A stretch of 64,000 nt of DNA from Siphonodentalium dalli (lineage: Eukaryota; Mollusca; Scaphopoda; Gadilida; Siphonodentaliidae), in NCBI GenBank assembly GCA_032622095.1, contig CP136067.1, positions 92,680,707-92,744,706 of the forward strand, given 5' to 3'. Of the stretch, positions 1-10,021 are shown in pieces (positions within the stretch are counted from its first letter, which is position 1; each line of letters begins with the position of its first letter). Made by a program: the position numbers and the translations under genes. Under the pieces are notes generated by a model. The model saw nothing but the letters and a program-made list of their open reading frames with translations. It was not told the DNA's origin and did no database searches.

Positions 1-110
1 GAAAAGATATAAATAGAGCAAGATGGAGAGATAGATGAAGAAATAGAGAAAGAGGGAGAGACTGTGGGACATGGAGGGGATAAGGGGTATAGAGATGTGG
101 TCCGACTATT
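1..110. repeat. GA-rich low-complexity sequence
   Basis: The window opens with a purine-rich run of degenerate GAGA/AGATAGA words. It is simple-sequence DNA with no coding signal. Confidence 0.6.
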
Positions 111-144
111 ACTGGTATATTTATATGCATATTTCCACATGTTT

Positions 145-387
145 CTAACATCTTAATACCAAATTATCTACAACGCTCTCCGTTTCTCGGGATGAACCAA
201 AGAGCAATTTTGCGAACATGGGAATCCCATATTCAAAACTAACTCTGCCTAACTTGATATGACGCCAATCAGCTGTATCTTTCACAGTTCCCCCGCTATA
301 TTGACCAATGCAATAGAACGAACGACAGCACTCCCACATATGACTATAGCTGACTCCCGACCATTCATCGTTACACGTGTTGGCGTA
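145..387 (-). CDS. candidate 3'-terminal exon of a cysteine-rich extracellular protein (unrecognised)
   Basis: On the minus strand a frame is open from an upstream TGA (388-390) to a stop at 145. It reads like a secreted protein: YANTCNDEWSG, then MWECCRSFYCIGQYSGG, then DWRHIKLGRVSFEYG, and it ends ESVVDNLVLRC followed by a stop. The aromatic/Gly/Cys mix and the closing VVDNLVLRC recall the last strand of jelly-roll domains such as MAM ('DDI.L..C'), but I cannot assign a family. No clear start methionine is needed if it is a terminal exon, and no splice acceptor could be fixed. The frame could be fortuitous: it is only 80 codons and has no recognisable partner exon nearby. A plus-strand signal-peptide exon begins about 190 bases away in the opposite direction. 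Confidence 0.3.
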   Translation of the reverse strand, partial: YANTCNDEWSGVSYSHMWECCRSFYCIGQYSGGTVKDTADWRHIKLGRVSFEYGIPMFAKLLFGSSRETESVVDNLVLRC

Positions 388-575
388 TCATAGCCAATCG
401 AGCCATCACTTATTGGATATAAGTTCCAATCTTACGGACGACGGCATTCCACCGAGATTACGCGTGAGCTCCGATATTCTTCCACGCGCCCATTTGTACC
501 GTCTGGACTCTGGGACGTCTTATTAACTGCGGACTTCCGTGATTAAGAGACAATACTAAACCACACAACAGTACA

Positions 576-679
576 ATGAAGAACCTTGTTATAGTCGGAT
601 GTGTGTTGCTGTTGGCCTTATTTCCATACAGTTCCAGAGGAGCCCCTGACCAGGCTTCAATTTGCCGGGTTTTATGCGG
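576..679 (+). CDS. candidate first coding exon: signal peptide of a small secreted protein
   Basis: The frame starts at ATG 576 with A at -3 and encodes a textbook secretory signal: MKNLVIVGCVLLLALFPYSS, followed by RGAPDQASICRVLC. It runs into a consensus donor (GG|GTAAGA, GT at 680-681), so the exon is 104 nt and ends in phase 2. The basic N-terminus, the hydrophobic core VGCVLLLALF and a small-residue cleavage region near SSRGA support export. The mature start carries two cysteines, as in small cysteine-rich peptides, but the family is unknown. No TATA box is obvious upstream. The next exon was not found. It should begin with one base completing the split codon, and the 1.7-3.2 kb block is the nearest coding-like stretch. 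Confidence 0.5.
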
Positions 680-689
680 GTAAGATTAT

Positions 690-1108
690 ATATTCAGAAC
701 TCTCATTTTCAATTACAAACGCTCCTTATTGTCGCATACAACAAAAGAAAGTGTATCCTTACTCGTATTTAAATTCGCGCAGTACTAATTCCACTCAGTT
801 TAAATTCACGCATTTTAAATTGGCGCACACTTATACGTGAATACAAAACTGACAAAATTATTCCGTAAACCCAATCTTGAATTTTACGGTTGTTAATCGT
901 TTCAGAAGGTAGAATTATAAACCACTACGATATAAATACAACGCGCACAGAAGATAACTGTTTAGCTCTTCTACACTTGGTTCCATGTTAATTGTGGTAT
1001 TTTAATTGTTATTAATTGTTAACTCATACATGTATGAAATCGAACAAAGTAAAGCGACTCTAACGACCATCATATTGAGCATCGATTATTTCAGAAATGT
1101 CATTTCGT
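690..1108. other. AT-rich stretch without recognised features
   Basis: This follows the candidate splice donor. If that exon is real, this is intron. It holds short direct words (AAATTCGCGC, AAATTCACGC) around 770-820 but no gene. Confidence 0.4.
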
Positions 1109-1125
1109 AGTTCACATATATAGCG

Positions 1126-1271
1126 GATCTCCAACTCATTATGTTGGGATATAAGATTTTATGAAACGAGTTTGATAATTTGATTCACAACGAGTCGTAG
1201 ACGAGTTGAGAATCAAATTTATCAAACGAGTTTCATGAAATCTTATATCCCAACATAATGAGTTGAAGATC
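1126..1271. mobile_element. fold-back MITE-like inverted repeat (copy 1)
   Basis: Two long arms face each other around a loop centred near 1197. The left arm reads AACTCATTATGTTGGGATAT and the right arm carries its complement, ATATCCCAACATAATGAGTT. The arms include AAACGAGTTT on both sides and extend outward to GATCT/AGATC. There are only a few mismatches over about 60 nt. No coding capacity is present, so this looks like a non-autonomous fold-back element. Its superfamily is unknown. Confidence 0.7.
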
Positions 1272-1279
1272 TTGTATAT

Positions 1280-1900
1280 CACATGAAAAATACTAAAGCT
1301 TTCTGCCTTTTTAACAACATCAGCTCTGTAGAGAACACGCAGACTGTATACAAGTCTTGCGTTGGCTCAGACGCTTCACCACTATACGTCAGTACTGCGC
1401 TACACGCGCAAAGAAATATAGTCCCTTTTAGTTTCGTCTTTATTAAAGTTTATTTGACGTCTATTGTGTTATTTATTGGTAACATTTGTCAATAATATAA
1501 TTTTAATCCAAACAAATAATCAGTTTTCAATAGTAATTCACTGTTTCTCGTTATAATGTCACTCGCGCAGGTATACAATGAAAGTGATTACCGCTTGGAC
1601 TATTAGCTATTAGCCACTAGTGACCGATAAGAAAATATGTAATGGATTTTTCAATGATATTATAGGGGTTTCATGTGATATATATCTATATCGATTAATA
1701 CAAACCCCGTGTAATTACCGATTGTTTTCTAAACTCTTTTAGCCGTAATATAATTATCAAAATGTGTTGTCCATGCCATGTTTTCGCAATGGAGAAAAAC
1801 TATGTGTCAACCAAATCGTTTGACAGCAGTGGCGTAAGTCTGTGCTACATGTATACTGTATATCAGCTTATGTTGTGTATATTTGCAAAAACCCGTCTGT
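1280..1900. other. AT-rich stretch, nothing recognised
   Basis: Open frames here are short and have composition like the surrounding non-coding DNA. I see no splice-flanked coding segment. Confidence 0.4.
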
Positions 1901-1921
1901 GTTACACTATATCATGTTTGG

Positions 1922-2101
1922 TGATTAGCCAGCTGCCAATTGGGTCACGCGGTTTACATCCCAATAACGCGAAGAGTGTATCACGAACAGGAAGTTACAA
2001 ACTGTTGACTGTGTCATTGGGAGATACGGCGCTGTGGTCGTTGCGGGGCACATTTAGTGTAAACCGCTTCGCCCAAATTACCACAGCGGCGGGCGGATAA
2101 T
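1922..2101. mobile_element. possible inverted-repeat mini-element
   Basis: GATTAGCC..CAATTGGGTCACGCGGTTTACAT at 1922-1959 is echoed in inverted orientation by GTGTAAACCGCTTCGCCCAAATT..GATAATC at 2059-2101. The arms are imperfect. No terminal duplication was confirmed. Confidence 0.3.
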
Positions 2102-2171
2102 CAGCTTTTTAAAATAATTTTCGAAAGTGTTCAAACACATAATAGTAAAATAATTATATAATCGGCTGTGG

Positions 2172-2453
2172 TTAGTGAAAGTGGACAGAAAAAGAATAAA
2201 TGACTAGTTTCTCCCAATGGAAACCACATTCACATTTAGGACCATATTGTTTTGGATTATTGTTGGCGTCACTCCTCTGGTCACTGTAAGAGTTGTGGAG
2301 ATACAATGGCCCACACTTATTTCCTGTTCTATAAACAAAAACGGGTTTTGTAGCTGTGGCGACTATATTTAGTTGGGTTTTAAAACTGAATGTGTTTTTC
2401 GAGTTTGCGATAAGCAAAGGTATATTATGTCGTCCATTTATTGTGGAAACCAT
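2172..2453 (-). CDS. candidate terminal exon, minus strand (competing reading)
   Basis: An open minus-strand frame reads VATATKPVFVYRTGNKCGP, then LYLHNSYSDQRSDANNNPKQ, then YGPKCECGFHWEKL, and ends FSVHFH followed by a stop. A plausible acceptor (AAATATAG) lies just before VATATK. The Cys/Gly/aromatic content (KCG, KCECGFHW) looks extracellular, but no family is recognised. The opposite strand also shows coding-like frames here (2217-2865), and both cannot be right. The choice between strands is unresolved. Confidence 0.25.
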   Translation of the reverse strand: MVSTINGRHNIPLLIANSKNTFSFKTQLNIVATATKPVFVYRTGNKCGPLYLHNSYSDQRSDANNNPKQYGPKCECGFHWEKLVIYSFSVHFH

Positions 2454-2865
2454 ATTTCCTATAATGTACAGTTGTCCAGTGGTACGAATAGAACAAAAAC
2501 GCGGTTGTCTAAAATAATACCGATTATTTGTTACATGATTGTGCTGCTCGGGCCAGTAGGAGTTCGATTACGCCATTTTGATTACAACACTTTTATTTGG
2601 TGACTATTCTTGCTGCTTCCACGTGTATACATACGTTCCAGTTGGCCCATCAAGTATTGTGGTGCACATTCCTAAACTGCATCTGCATAGTCCATTATTA
2701 GTGGAACATAAGTTCTGTCATTTTACCGATACTACATGTAAATACCTATATATGTGTACATCGCCAAAATGTCAAATATACGTGAACATGTTGCCTCTTA
2801 GCGAAACCACTGATTTTGTGAGTTTTGGCAAGTCGGCTCTTCCCATTCGATTGATGTTCATTTGA
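2217..2865 (+). pseudogene. possible degenerate secreted-protein gene, plus strand (competing reading)
   Basis: ATG 2217 opens METTFTFRTILFWIIVGV, a hydrophobic leader that meets a good donor (GTAAGAGT, GT at 2286) after 23 codons in phase 0. The same frame can be followed to 2603 with a single stop (TAG 2370-2372). It passes through GFKTECVFRVCDKQRY and CGNHISYNVQLSSG, and coding-like text resumes in another frame at 2578-2865 (DYSCCFHVYTYVPVGPSS, HFTDTTCKYLYMC). Either several exons are fused by my reading, or this is a decayed gene with one stop and one frameshift. The antisense frame at 2172-2453 is a rival. No family was recognised. Confidence 0.28.
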
Positions 2866-2952
2866 ACATGTAGCTACCTACCATATCATTACTTATAAAT
2901 TATGTTTGTCGCATACAATAGTACCGTCCCAAACTAAAATCAAATTCTGATT

Positions 2953-3200
2953 ACCACATCTGAATATATCTCAGAAAATAACAGAGTGGAGACTACTTAT
3001 GTTGAGGTGTTTGGCAATACCAATAGAGACCTTTCGCAAATCACAATTACAATATCTGCGGTATTTACGCACATGGTTCCAACGTGAGATGAAATATACC
3101 CCACGCAATTCAATTATGTGCAGATGTGTCAAGGATGTGCCACAGGACGGTCCTGCTTGGGGAGGCTCTAACCGTATCCGTGTGGGGTATAACACACGGA
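2953..3200 (+). pseudogene. coding-like block with an internal stop
   Basis: The plus frame reads ENNRVETTYVEVFGNTN, then RDLSQITITISAVFTHMVP, a TGA stop near 3089, then DEIYPTQFNYVQMCQGCATG and RSCLGRL before another stop. The text is protein-like (alternating hydrophobics, a Cys cluster QMCQGC), but it needs the stop to be bypassed or an intron around GTTCCAACGTGAGATG, where GTGAGA could act as a donor. It may belong with the preceding block. No family assignment. Confidence 0.22.
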
Positions 3201-3489
3201 AAAGAACATGGATCTAAAAGAGACACATATTACTTTTTCAATGAAATATATGTGTAACTGAATATGGTGGGGCATATTCCGTCTCACAAATTAACCATCA
3301 TATGTAAGTTGTGATGGTGTCCACCTTAGTAGGACAATATATCATATCGGTAATCAGTTAACTCACGCACTGTGTAACTCTATCCCTCCTGGTCTGTCGA
3401 TTATTACTTATCACGTAAATTTGAGCAAATAAGAATCCCAACGATTTTCCCATCTGGTGAAGTTGACACACTTATCAAGATTAGAGTAA

Positions 3490-3815
3490 ATTGCGTTATA
3501 ATAACGTCACTGTATTGTTTTCAGTGTGTTGTTTTCAGTTGAGTGTGCAATCGTTCTCCGTTATTATTTCAAGATGATCAGTAGTCCGTGTGTGTTAAAA
3601 CTACCATGTCATCCACGTATATATTTTCAGGACTGGGATGTCGCCTGAATATAGTTTCAATTGAAATTGATTTTCAAGATTATATGAGGTTGACATACCG
3701 ATCCATATATAATAATTACGTTATTATAGCGCCAGAATAGTGTCTTCAATATAATTAGATTGTGTTCAGCTGAGCGTGCAATTGGTCTATAGAGTATCAC
3801 TTCAGTCAGTCGCTA
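3490..3815 (+). repeat. diverged direct repeat pair (~235 bp apart)
   Basis: A segment at about 3491-3610 (GCGTTATAATAACGTCACTG, TCAGTTGAGTGTGCAATCG, ACCATGTC) is repeated in diverged form at about 3718-3840 (ACGTTATTATAGCGCCAGAA, TCAGCTGAGCGTGCAATTGG). This leads directly into the next array. Confidence 0.45.
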
Positions 3816-4252
3816 CCGTCATGTATTTTAAATGTCCATGTCTTCCACACAGGAAGGTCCCACGGCCAGGACAACAACACAATATCAGGCTTTCCGTCTG
3901 TTTTGTGATAACAATGTATGTTAAATTTCCATGTCGTCCGCACAATAATGTCCCAAAGGCCAGCATGGCCAGGACAACAACACTATCATGCTTTCAGTAT
4001 ATGTTGTGATCTTCCTGTATGTTAAAACATGTATTCCACACAGGAAAGTTCCACGACCAGGAAAGCAACCCTATATTGCTTTCCGTATGTTTTGTGATCA
4101 TCATGCATGTTAAAACTTCCGTGTCTTCCACACATGATGGCCACACGGCCATGACAACATTATCTTGCTTGCAGTATACGTATAATATGCATTTTTTATC
4201 ATTCCGTGTATTTAAATTTCCATGTCTTCCACGCAGGAATGTCCCACCGATT
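3815..4252 (+). repeat. ~95-bp tandem repeat, about 4.5 diverged units
   Basis: Units start with CATGTCTTCCACACAGGAA or variants at about 3837, 3931, 4029, 4121 and 4221. Each contains CCACGGCCAGGACAACA and ends TTGTGATCATCATGTATGTTAAA. Open frames across it are consequences of the repeat. Confidence 0.7.
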
Positions 4253-4309
4253 GTTAAACTGCAGCTTCATTTCCCGCTGCTATCCGAGTTTCCGGGGTGT
4301 CGTGTTATT

Positions 4310-4920
4310 GCGGTTGTTGTTATAGCTGTTGGTGACACTAGATAGCAGTTTTTCAACATCGTGGGTTTCATTATATTGCGTTTGTATTGTTATCGCCGTT
4401 TGTGGTACCACGGAGTGGTCTTTCAACGTCGTGGTGCCATGCTTTTGCTGCTGTATTGTTACCTCTCTTGGTGACACAACTGTGCGGTCTTTCAACATTG
4501 TTGGTATAATGCTATTGTGGCTCCATTCTTGCCACCGTTGGTGGTACCACGGGGTGGTCTTTCAACATCGTGGGTTTAATTATATTGCGGCTGTATTGCT
4601 ACCACGGGACGGTATTTCAACATCGTGTGTGCCATTATATTGCGGATGTAGTGCCATCGCCCTTGGTGGCACCACGGATCGGTATTTCAACATCGTGGAT
4701 TTAATGCTATTACGGTTGTATTAATATCGCCCTTGGTGTCACCACGTGGTGGTCTTTCAACATCGTAGGTGCAAAGTGAGTGTCATGATATTAAGGCTGA
4801 ATTATAATCGACATTGGTGACACCACGGAGCAGTGTCTCAACATCGTGGGTGCAGTGATATTCTGTCTATATTGTTATCGCAATTGGTGGCACGACGGGC
4901 GGTCTGTCAACATCGTGATA
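4310..4920 (+). repeat. ~60-85-bp tandem repeat, about nine diverged units
   Basis: Each unit carries GGTGGTACCACGG..GGT and CTTTCAACATCGTGGGT, seen near 4332, 4412, 4470, 4541, 4600, 4663, 4735, 4817 and 4885. These are separated by ATTGCGGCTGTATTGTTATCG-like spacers. The spacing is variable. Confidence 0.7.
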
Positions 4921-4924
4921 TGTC

Positions 4925-6340
4925 CTTACACTTTGAGAACGCTTTTGATTTAAACACTGTTCATTTATCCAGCAGATGCACATGTGCATATGTTACATAA
5001 AATGAATACATAAAACATTGCTATAATGGATATGGTAATTTATTATGTATCTGACAGCAAGGGAGAGCGACAGTAAGGACATGACTTTTCGGATGTCCTT
5101 CTCCCCATTCTCTATAAAACCTACCATTTAATGTGATACATCCGCCATGCGATTCACACTCTTCCCTCTCTGAAACAACTTACATTTCGACTGTATCCTC
5201 GCTAACACATTCAAGTTAACATTACTTTCATACTAACACCAACATCCTCTAATTCTAAGTTTATACAAGGAAACTGAAATATCATATCGTCGCCCTTTCC
5301 CTTCTCACCACGTTTGAATAGTATGTCATCTCTTGTCTGCACGTCCTCGTTATCAACTGATATCACAAAACACCAACACATACTAGCCCTTTGATAGTGG
5401 CTGCTGTCGCGTCGTGGGGTGGGGAAAATCATCTACGGAAACGACTCATACAAGCACATACGCTTGCTGTCGGATCTATTACATGAAATCGTGCTTCATC
5501 TTAACAGTATATGTAACGCAACTACGTGGAATAAATTCTGCTTTAAACAAACATAATTGTGTGTAACAAAAGTAGAATAAGGTGATACCATCTAGCAACA
5601 AATGTCCAACAAATTTCTGGTTGGCATATCAAGCAATGAGAACAATTCCAACGTATATGTCGTGTAAACTTGCCAAGTAATGTTGTGTCAGGCATGACAT
5701 TTCCAACTTTTGAAAGTGTTTACCTAAGTTAGGGGATGAAACACAACCTCCCCAAACAACCTCATGTCGTCAATTTAGTCACTTGCCATCATGATCCGAA
5801 CTGCTGATAAAGCGCTATATTGCGAAAGGGCTTTGGTGTTAATCTCGGTCAGAGTTCCGAGACAGCTAGCCTACATGTGCCAAATCAGAGTGATGCATGT
5901 AGGCGATATTTATAATTGTCAAAGGTCGGGTCAGTGAACGTCGTAAATTGTGTCATAAATGTCACGTATGTTTCTCCAAATGAAACAAATTAATTTCTGA
6001 ATGCCAACAGCGTGTACGGATGTGCCATCGTTATATATTCAAAAAATGCCAATGAAGACCAATGATACCTCATGTTGATAGTCAATTATATGTCAATTAA
6101 CGATGCTGATAGAGATGGCTCGCCTACAGTACTGTATGCGTGGTGTGAGCATTTGGATACATTGACATAGCTGACTAAGTTCTTTATACGCGTAGAAAAT
6201 GTTGTGCAAATCATTCCAATACTGAACCAGATGATACATCCAGAATCAGAGGCCGTATAATAGCAAGCCACGCTCACATGTCCCCAGAGTAAAAAACTAC
6301 CCCACCCCAGTATACTTAATCATATAGAAGGGTACCCAAC
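4925..6340. other. non-repetitive intergenic or intronic DNA, nothing recognised
   Basis: I found no convincing exon. A minus frame at 5211-5432 (…DDILFKRGEKGKGDD…) is mildly protein-like but has no splice context or family. The rest is AT-rich. Confidence 0.35.
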
Positions 6341-6344
6341 GTTT

Positions 6345-7000
6345 TAGGGCTCAAATTATTATAATTATACCCCCACCAAATGGGGGTATACTAGACTAGA
6401 CTAGTATCGTCCCTCCGTGCGTCTGCATGTGTGCGTCCGTCCGCTCATATATATCAACAATGGGTTGTCGGATGTCGATGAAATTTGGTATGCTTGTTTG
6501 GCATCAGGAGGGTTTTCGAAAAAGCGTTCATTGACGTTGTTCATATTTTCTGTTCAATAATTATCCTCGTTGTTTATCCGAAAATATTGGATTTCCGTCC
6601 GTCCGCTCATATATCGCAACCATTGGTTATCGGGTCTCGATGAACTTTGGCATGTAGGTTTGTCATCAGGAGGGCTTTCAAACGAGGATTTATTGACGCT
6701 GTTCACATGTTCCGTTCCAGAATTGTCCCTCTTAGTTTATCTGAAAATGTTTGATGCCTGTTCATCCGATGATACATGTATATGTATGGGTTATTGGATT
6801 CTGTGGAAATTTGGCATGACAGTTTGGCACCAGCAGAGCTTTCACGGGAGTTCAATTTTGTTATTTGCATTTTCCGTTCAAGAGTTATCGCTATTTGTTC
6901 ATCTAAAAATGTTGATTATGTGTCCGTCCACTCACATACTTTTTCAACTTTGGTTTCCGTTCTGCCCATGGTGCAATTGGTATCCCAACACCGAGGTGCA
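6345..7000 (+). repeat. degenerate ~165-bp repeat with TACCCCCA/TGGGGGTA hairpin head
   Basis: A short hairpin (TACCCCCACCAAATGGGGGTA, near 6366-6388) precedes three to four diverged units. Each contains CGTCCGCTCATATAT, CAACCATTGGTTATCGG, TCGATGAAATTTGGCATG and GGCATCAGGAGGGTTTTC. A related hairpin head occurs at 15634-15666. The open frames in this region follow the repeat and show no domain. Confidence 0.6.
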
Positions 7001-8500
7001 CCTTCTTGTTTTGTTTTTTTTTCGCAACGCCTGCACATTTGTTTATATAAACGCATCTTATATATATTCATACGTCATTTCTCCAAATTCACGTAGGTGT
7101 ATTCGTGTTCTAAAATCACAACTCCTCGTCCGATTTAACGCGGCCCATTATACGCACTACTGCTGCGAAATTTCGCAAGATTAATCAGGAGCATGTCGTG
7201 AGGGATTCCAAATCACCAGTCCTGTTATATCCGAAATGTTGCGCTATAAAACCAAACACAAACATGAATAATTTCAGAATATAATCTCACGCACGTTTAC
7301 TTTGGAGCCACCTGTGCAATTTGCAGTGTGGCACTATAACCATAGATTTGTCTGAGCGCAATAATAGAGAAGAATTTATTTAGTTTGAATCTTCGTAATA
7401 TATATATATATTATCCCACAGGCTGCGCCGATATATATAAACTTGCATGTTTGGCGACATAAAATGATGTGACTTATCCAGCCAAGCGCTTCTCCGTAGT
7501 AACACCATAGTTAACACACCTTATAGTTTACACGCTCGTGTGCTAAACGTGGCTAATAACAATTATGGAACGAGAAGACAGTGCAACAAAAAAAACAATA
7601 TTTTGCATAATATTAAATGTTCTCCCAATTCGTTTCATACATTTTACGATATTTTGGAGTGACACCTATAATGTTCTGTGTGTTTTTATTTTCCGACAAG
7701 AGAATGATATTCTTTAGTATTCTAGTTTTAAAATATTTATCGGAACAGTGGAAATACGATGTTAAATACGATTGGGTATGTCTTTGTTGTAACTGGGGGT
7801 CTGCAGTCTTGCATAAAATGCCATCATGTACATTTCAACGAATCTCGACGAACACTGTCAGCATGTACAGCTTTCCCCCAATGTCACAATTCGCGTGAGC
7901 CATAATGTACCCTCTGCATTATTCGTGATTATGTGTTCATTTTCGATTCAAGCACATGGCAGAATATATTTGGATCATACAGTCTTATGATAGTGTGTAA
8001 TAATTAGTACCACATTTAAGATGTTTGGTTTAGTTTCACACGGTAGTCTCTACAAAACCAAAGCAGATAGCATTGTATGGGTGGAACAAAGCAAATACGA
8101 TGTTAAAAGCGATTGTGTATGTTTTTTTTTGTAACCGGAAGTCTGGAATCTTGATTACACTTTATTATAACAAAAGAGTTATCTACACAATAGGTTGATA
8201 TAGATCGGACTTCCAGATATAGTAAATGTGGTGCGTGTCAATTGCAAATATAATTGCAAAACGTGATTAATATCGACAAACAGGCTGTGCAACATGCTTA
8301 AACAATGACTCTCCGTGTAGATGACATTATATTCAACTGACGGACGTTCAATATATACCGGGGATACGATCGCGGGTATATTGTATCAATACTAATATAA
8401 CCATACTCGCTAACGTAATTAACGAACCACAACCACGCGCAGGTGTAGGTGTGACTTGTTTTTAATTTTTTATCAAAATCAGATCATATCAAATAAGATT
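7000..8500. other. AT-rich DNA with one short direct repeat
   Basis: A segment near 7750-7815 (AAATACGATGTTAAATACGA, GTCTGCAGTCTTGCAT) recurs in diverged form near 8085-8155 (AAATACGATGTTAAAAGCGA, GTCTGGAATCTTGAT). No gene is recognised. Confidence 0.4.
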
Positions 8501-8530
8501 CCAGAGCCCTTACGTCGTGGTGATAATGTT

Positions 8531-8634
8531 ATAGATAGACACCGAGTTGATATTGGGCATGCGGGAGAAACAACATAATTGAGGCCCGAAACGGGTTGTT
8601 TCTCCCGCATACCAAATACCAACGAGGTATCTAC
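8531..8634. mobile_element. fold-back inverted repeat (copy 2, different family)
   Basis: GCATGCGGGAGAAACAAC (about 8557-8574) faces GTTGTTTCTCCCGCATACC (about 8595-8613). The arms extend to ATAGATAGACACCGAGTTG / CAACGAGGTATCTAC, and the loop region contains CCCGAAACGGG. This is a short non-coding palindromic element. Confidence 0.65.
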
Positions 8635-8714
8635 AAATGTATCTTACTTATGTCAAATTTTGTTTGCATGCGATGATCGCCCGCGAAAATAAATAAAACC
8701 CGACCATCACCTAT

Positions 8715-9275
8715 TTTGTATTATTTTCAAAAATTTAGTATTTGGAATGAGAACAGCATATCACTTGTTACTCGATGATTGGTTCGAACTAAATTCGTGA
8801 TTCCATACAAAATGGTTCCTTGTAGTGATAAAAATTATAAATTTTGTGCGAATTTTACGATTTTTAGTGAAAATATAAGAAAATTACAAAATTTGGAAAA
8901 AATTTATTTTATCAGCATTCTGTTGGCAAAATTCAAAATATGAAATCACGGAGAACATTTATTTTGTTGGATAGGATCTTTTTAACCTCATTTCTGCCAT
9001 CTGAGGGACATTTTATTGAGGATTTAAAAAAAAACTCGCCATAAATGCTGACACAACAGATTGAAACAATTTGTAATTTCCAAGATTTGAGCATTTGGAA
9101 AATGAACAGTATGCATCTTGCGAATGTGTGGCTGGTTCCGTCTGGAATTGTTGTTCTATACACATTTTTTTCATTTAGTATCGAAAAATTAGAATATTTT
9201 GCAAGAATTTTATAAATTTAAAAGAAAATTTAAGAAAATTGTAATTTTTTTTGGAATATTTAATTTTATTGTCAA
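8715..9275 (+). repeat. diverged direct repeat, two units about 360 bp apart
   Basis: The pattern GTATTTGGAATGAGAACAGC … TGGTTCGAACTAAATTCGTG at about 8740-8805 corresponds to GCATTTGGAAAATGAACAGT … TGGTTCCGTCTGGAATTGTT at about 9092-9155. Both are followed by A/T-rich AAAATTTAAGAAAATT tracts. No coding content. Confidence 0.45.
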
Positions 9276-9564
9276 TTCGTGGGCCAACTTCCATGTGCTA
9301 TACTCAAGAAAGCACGTATTATCATGACATCATTCAAATGTTTGTTGGCTTTTGCGCCATATATAAACCCAGCACAGACAACATTAATCAAAACAGCGAC
9401 CCTCTCTATATGTAGTTAATTTTTCCACACTTTGAGCATTTGACACTTCAACATAGCTCGTGTACATTTTGATCCACCAGCTATTTTATTTTCATAATAT
9501 GCACGAATGGTCAAAATAGCATCGACAAATCTGAGTTTGTGTGAATTATAGGTTTTAGATATGC

Positions 9565-9755
9565 TTAACCCTTTCAGTGCCAAGTCCGATTTTTGTATCA
9601 ACCCATATACCCTGTGCCAAGCATTCTCTTGTATATGCGAGTCGACCATAGGTCGCCTCGCATATATAAGAGAATGCATTGGCCTAACAATTTTTCATCA
9701 TTTGTTATTATTTATTTGAATTTTTTACAATTTTAATAATTTGTTCTTATATTCT
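9565..9755 (+). mobile_element. 5' part of a TTAA-type element carrying the 67-nt palindrome
   Basis: The element starts TTAACCCTTTCAGTGCC, a terminus typical of piggyBac-type non-autonomous elements with TTAA targets. It contains a copy of the palindrome at 9617-9682 and the A/T-rich flank CCTAACAATTTTT…TTCTTATATTCTTTAA. That flank matches, in reverse, the internal flank of the 17.5 kb element. It is interrupted at a TTAA by the mini-element at 9756-10021. Confidence 0.6.
9617..9682. repeat. palindrome family P67, copy 1
   Basis: The copy is 66 nt, one base short (CCAAGCATT instead of CCAATGCATT). The arms pair around loop ATA with the inner sequence GAGTCGACC-ATA-GGTCGCCTC. One arm shows TTGTATATGC instead of TTATATATGC. 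Confidence 0.85.
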
Positions 9756-10021
9756 TTAACTCTTTCAGTGCCAGACTTATTTTGTAGGTTTAGTGCTAGG
9801 GAATCTTACGTTTTTCATGGGCATCAAAATTATTACTATGAATACTTGGTGATAGTTTTTAGTTATAACATTCCCCTAAGGTTTTATCCAGTTTGTTTTT
9901 AAATTCGCTATAGCATGCTTAAGCATACCCAAAAAACATTTAACCCAAAAAACAAAAAACAAGCTAAACAAAAAAATAAAACTTTAATTTTGTTTAGGGC
10001 CCGTGGCACTAAAAGAGTTAA
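9756..10021. mobile_element. 266-bp TTAA-type MITE nested in the preceding element
   Basis: The left end reads TTAACTCTTTCAGTGCC and the right end GGCACTAAAAGAGTTAA. These are inverted termini differing at one position, with TTAA at both outer edges. This is the hallmark of a piggyBac-superfamily insertion. The interior has no transposase. It sits exactly at a TTAA inside the element that starts at 9565. Confidence 0.75.

Noticed and set aside
541-600. Minus-strand signal peptide RFFIVLLCGLVLSLNHGS
   Set aside because: It is the antisense of the plus-strand leader region, lacks a clear ATG and donor, and runs into a stop. The plus-strand exon explains the hydrophobic pattern better.
4019-4724. 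Frames of 108 and 131 codons
   Set aside because: Both lie within two tandem arrays, and the apparent repeats in the proteins mirror the DNA units.
5211-5432. Minus frame DDILFKRGEKGKGDD…
   Set aside because: Short and mildly charged, with no splice sites or family. Not distinguishable from chance.
6570-7184. 204-codon plus-strand frame
   Set aside because: It overlaps three to four diverged ~165-bp repeat units and has no domain. The other frames are equally open.
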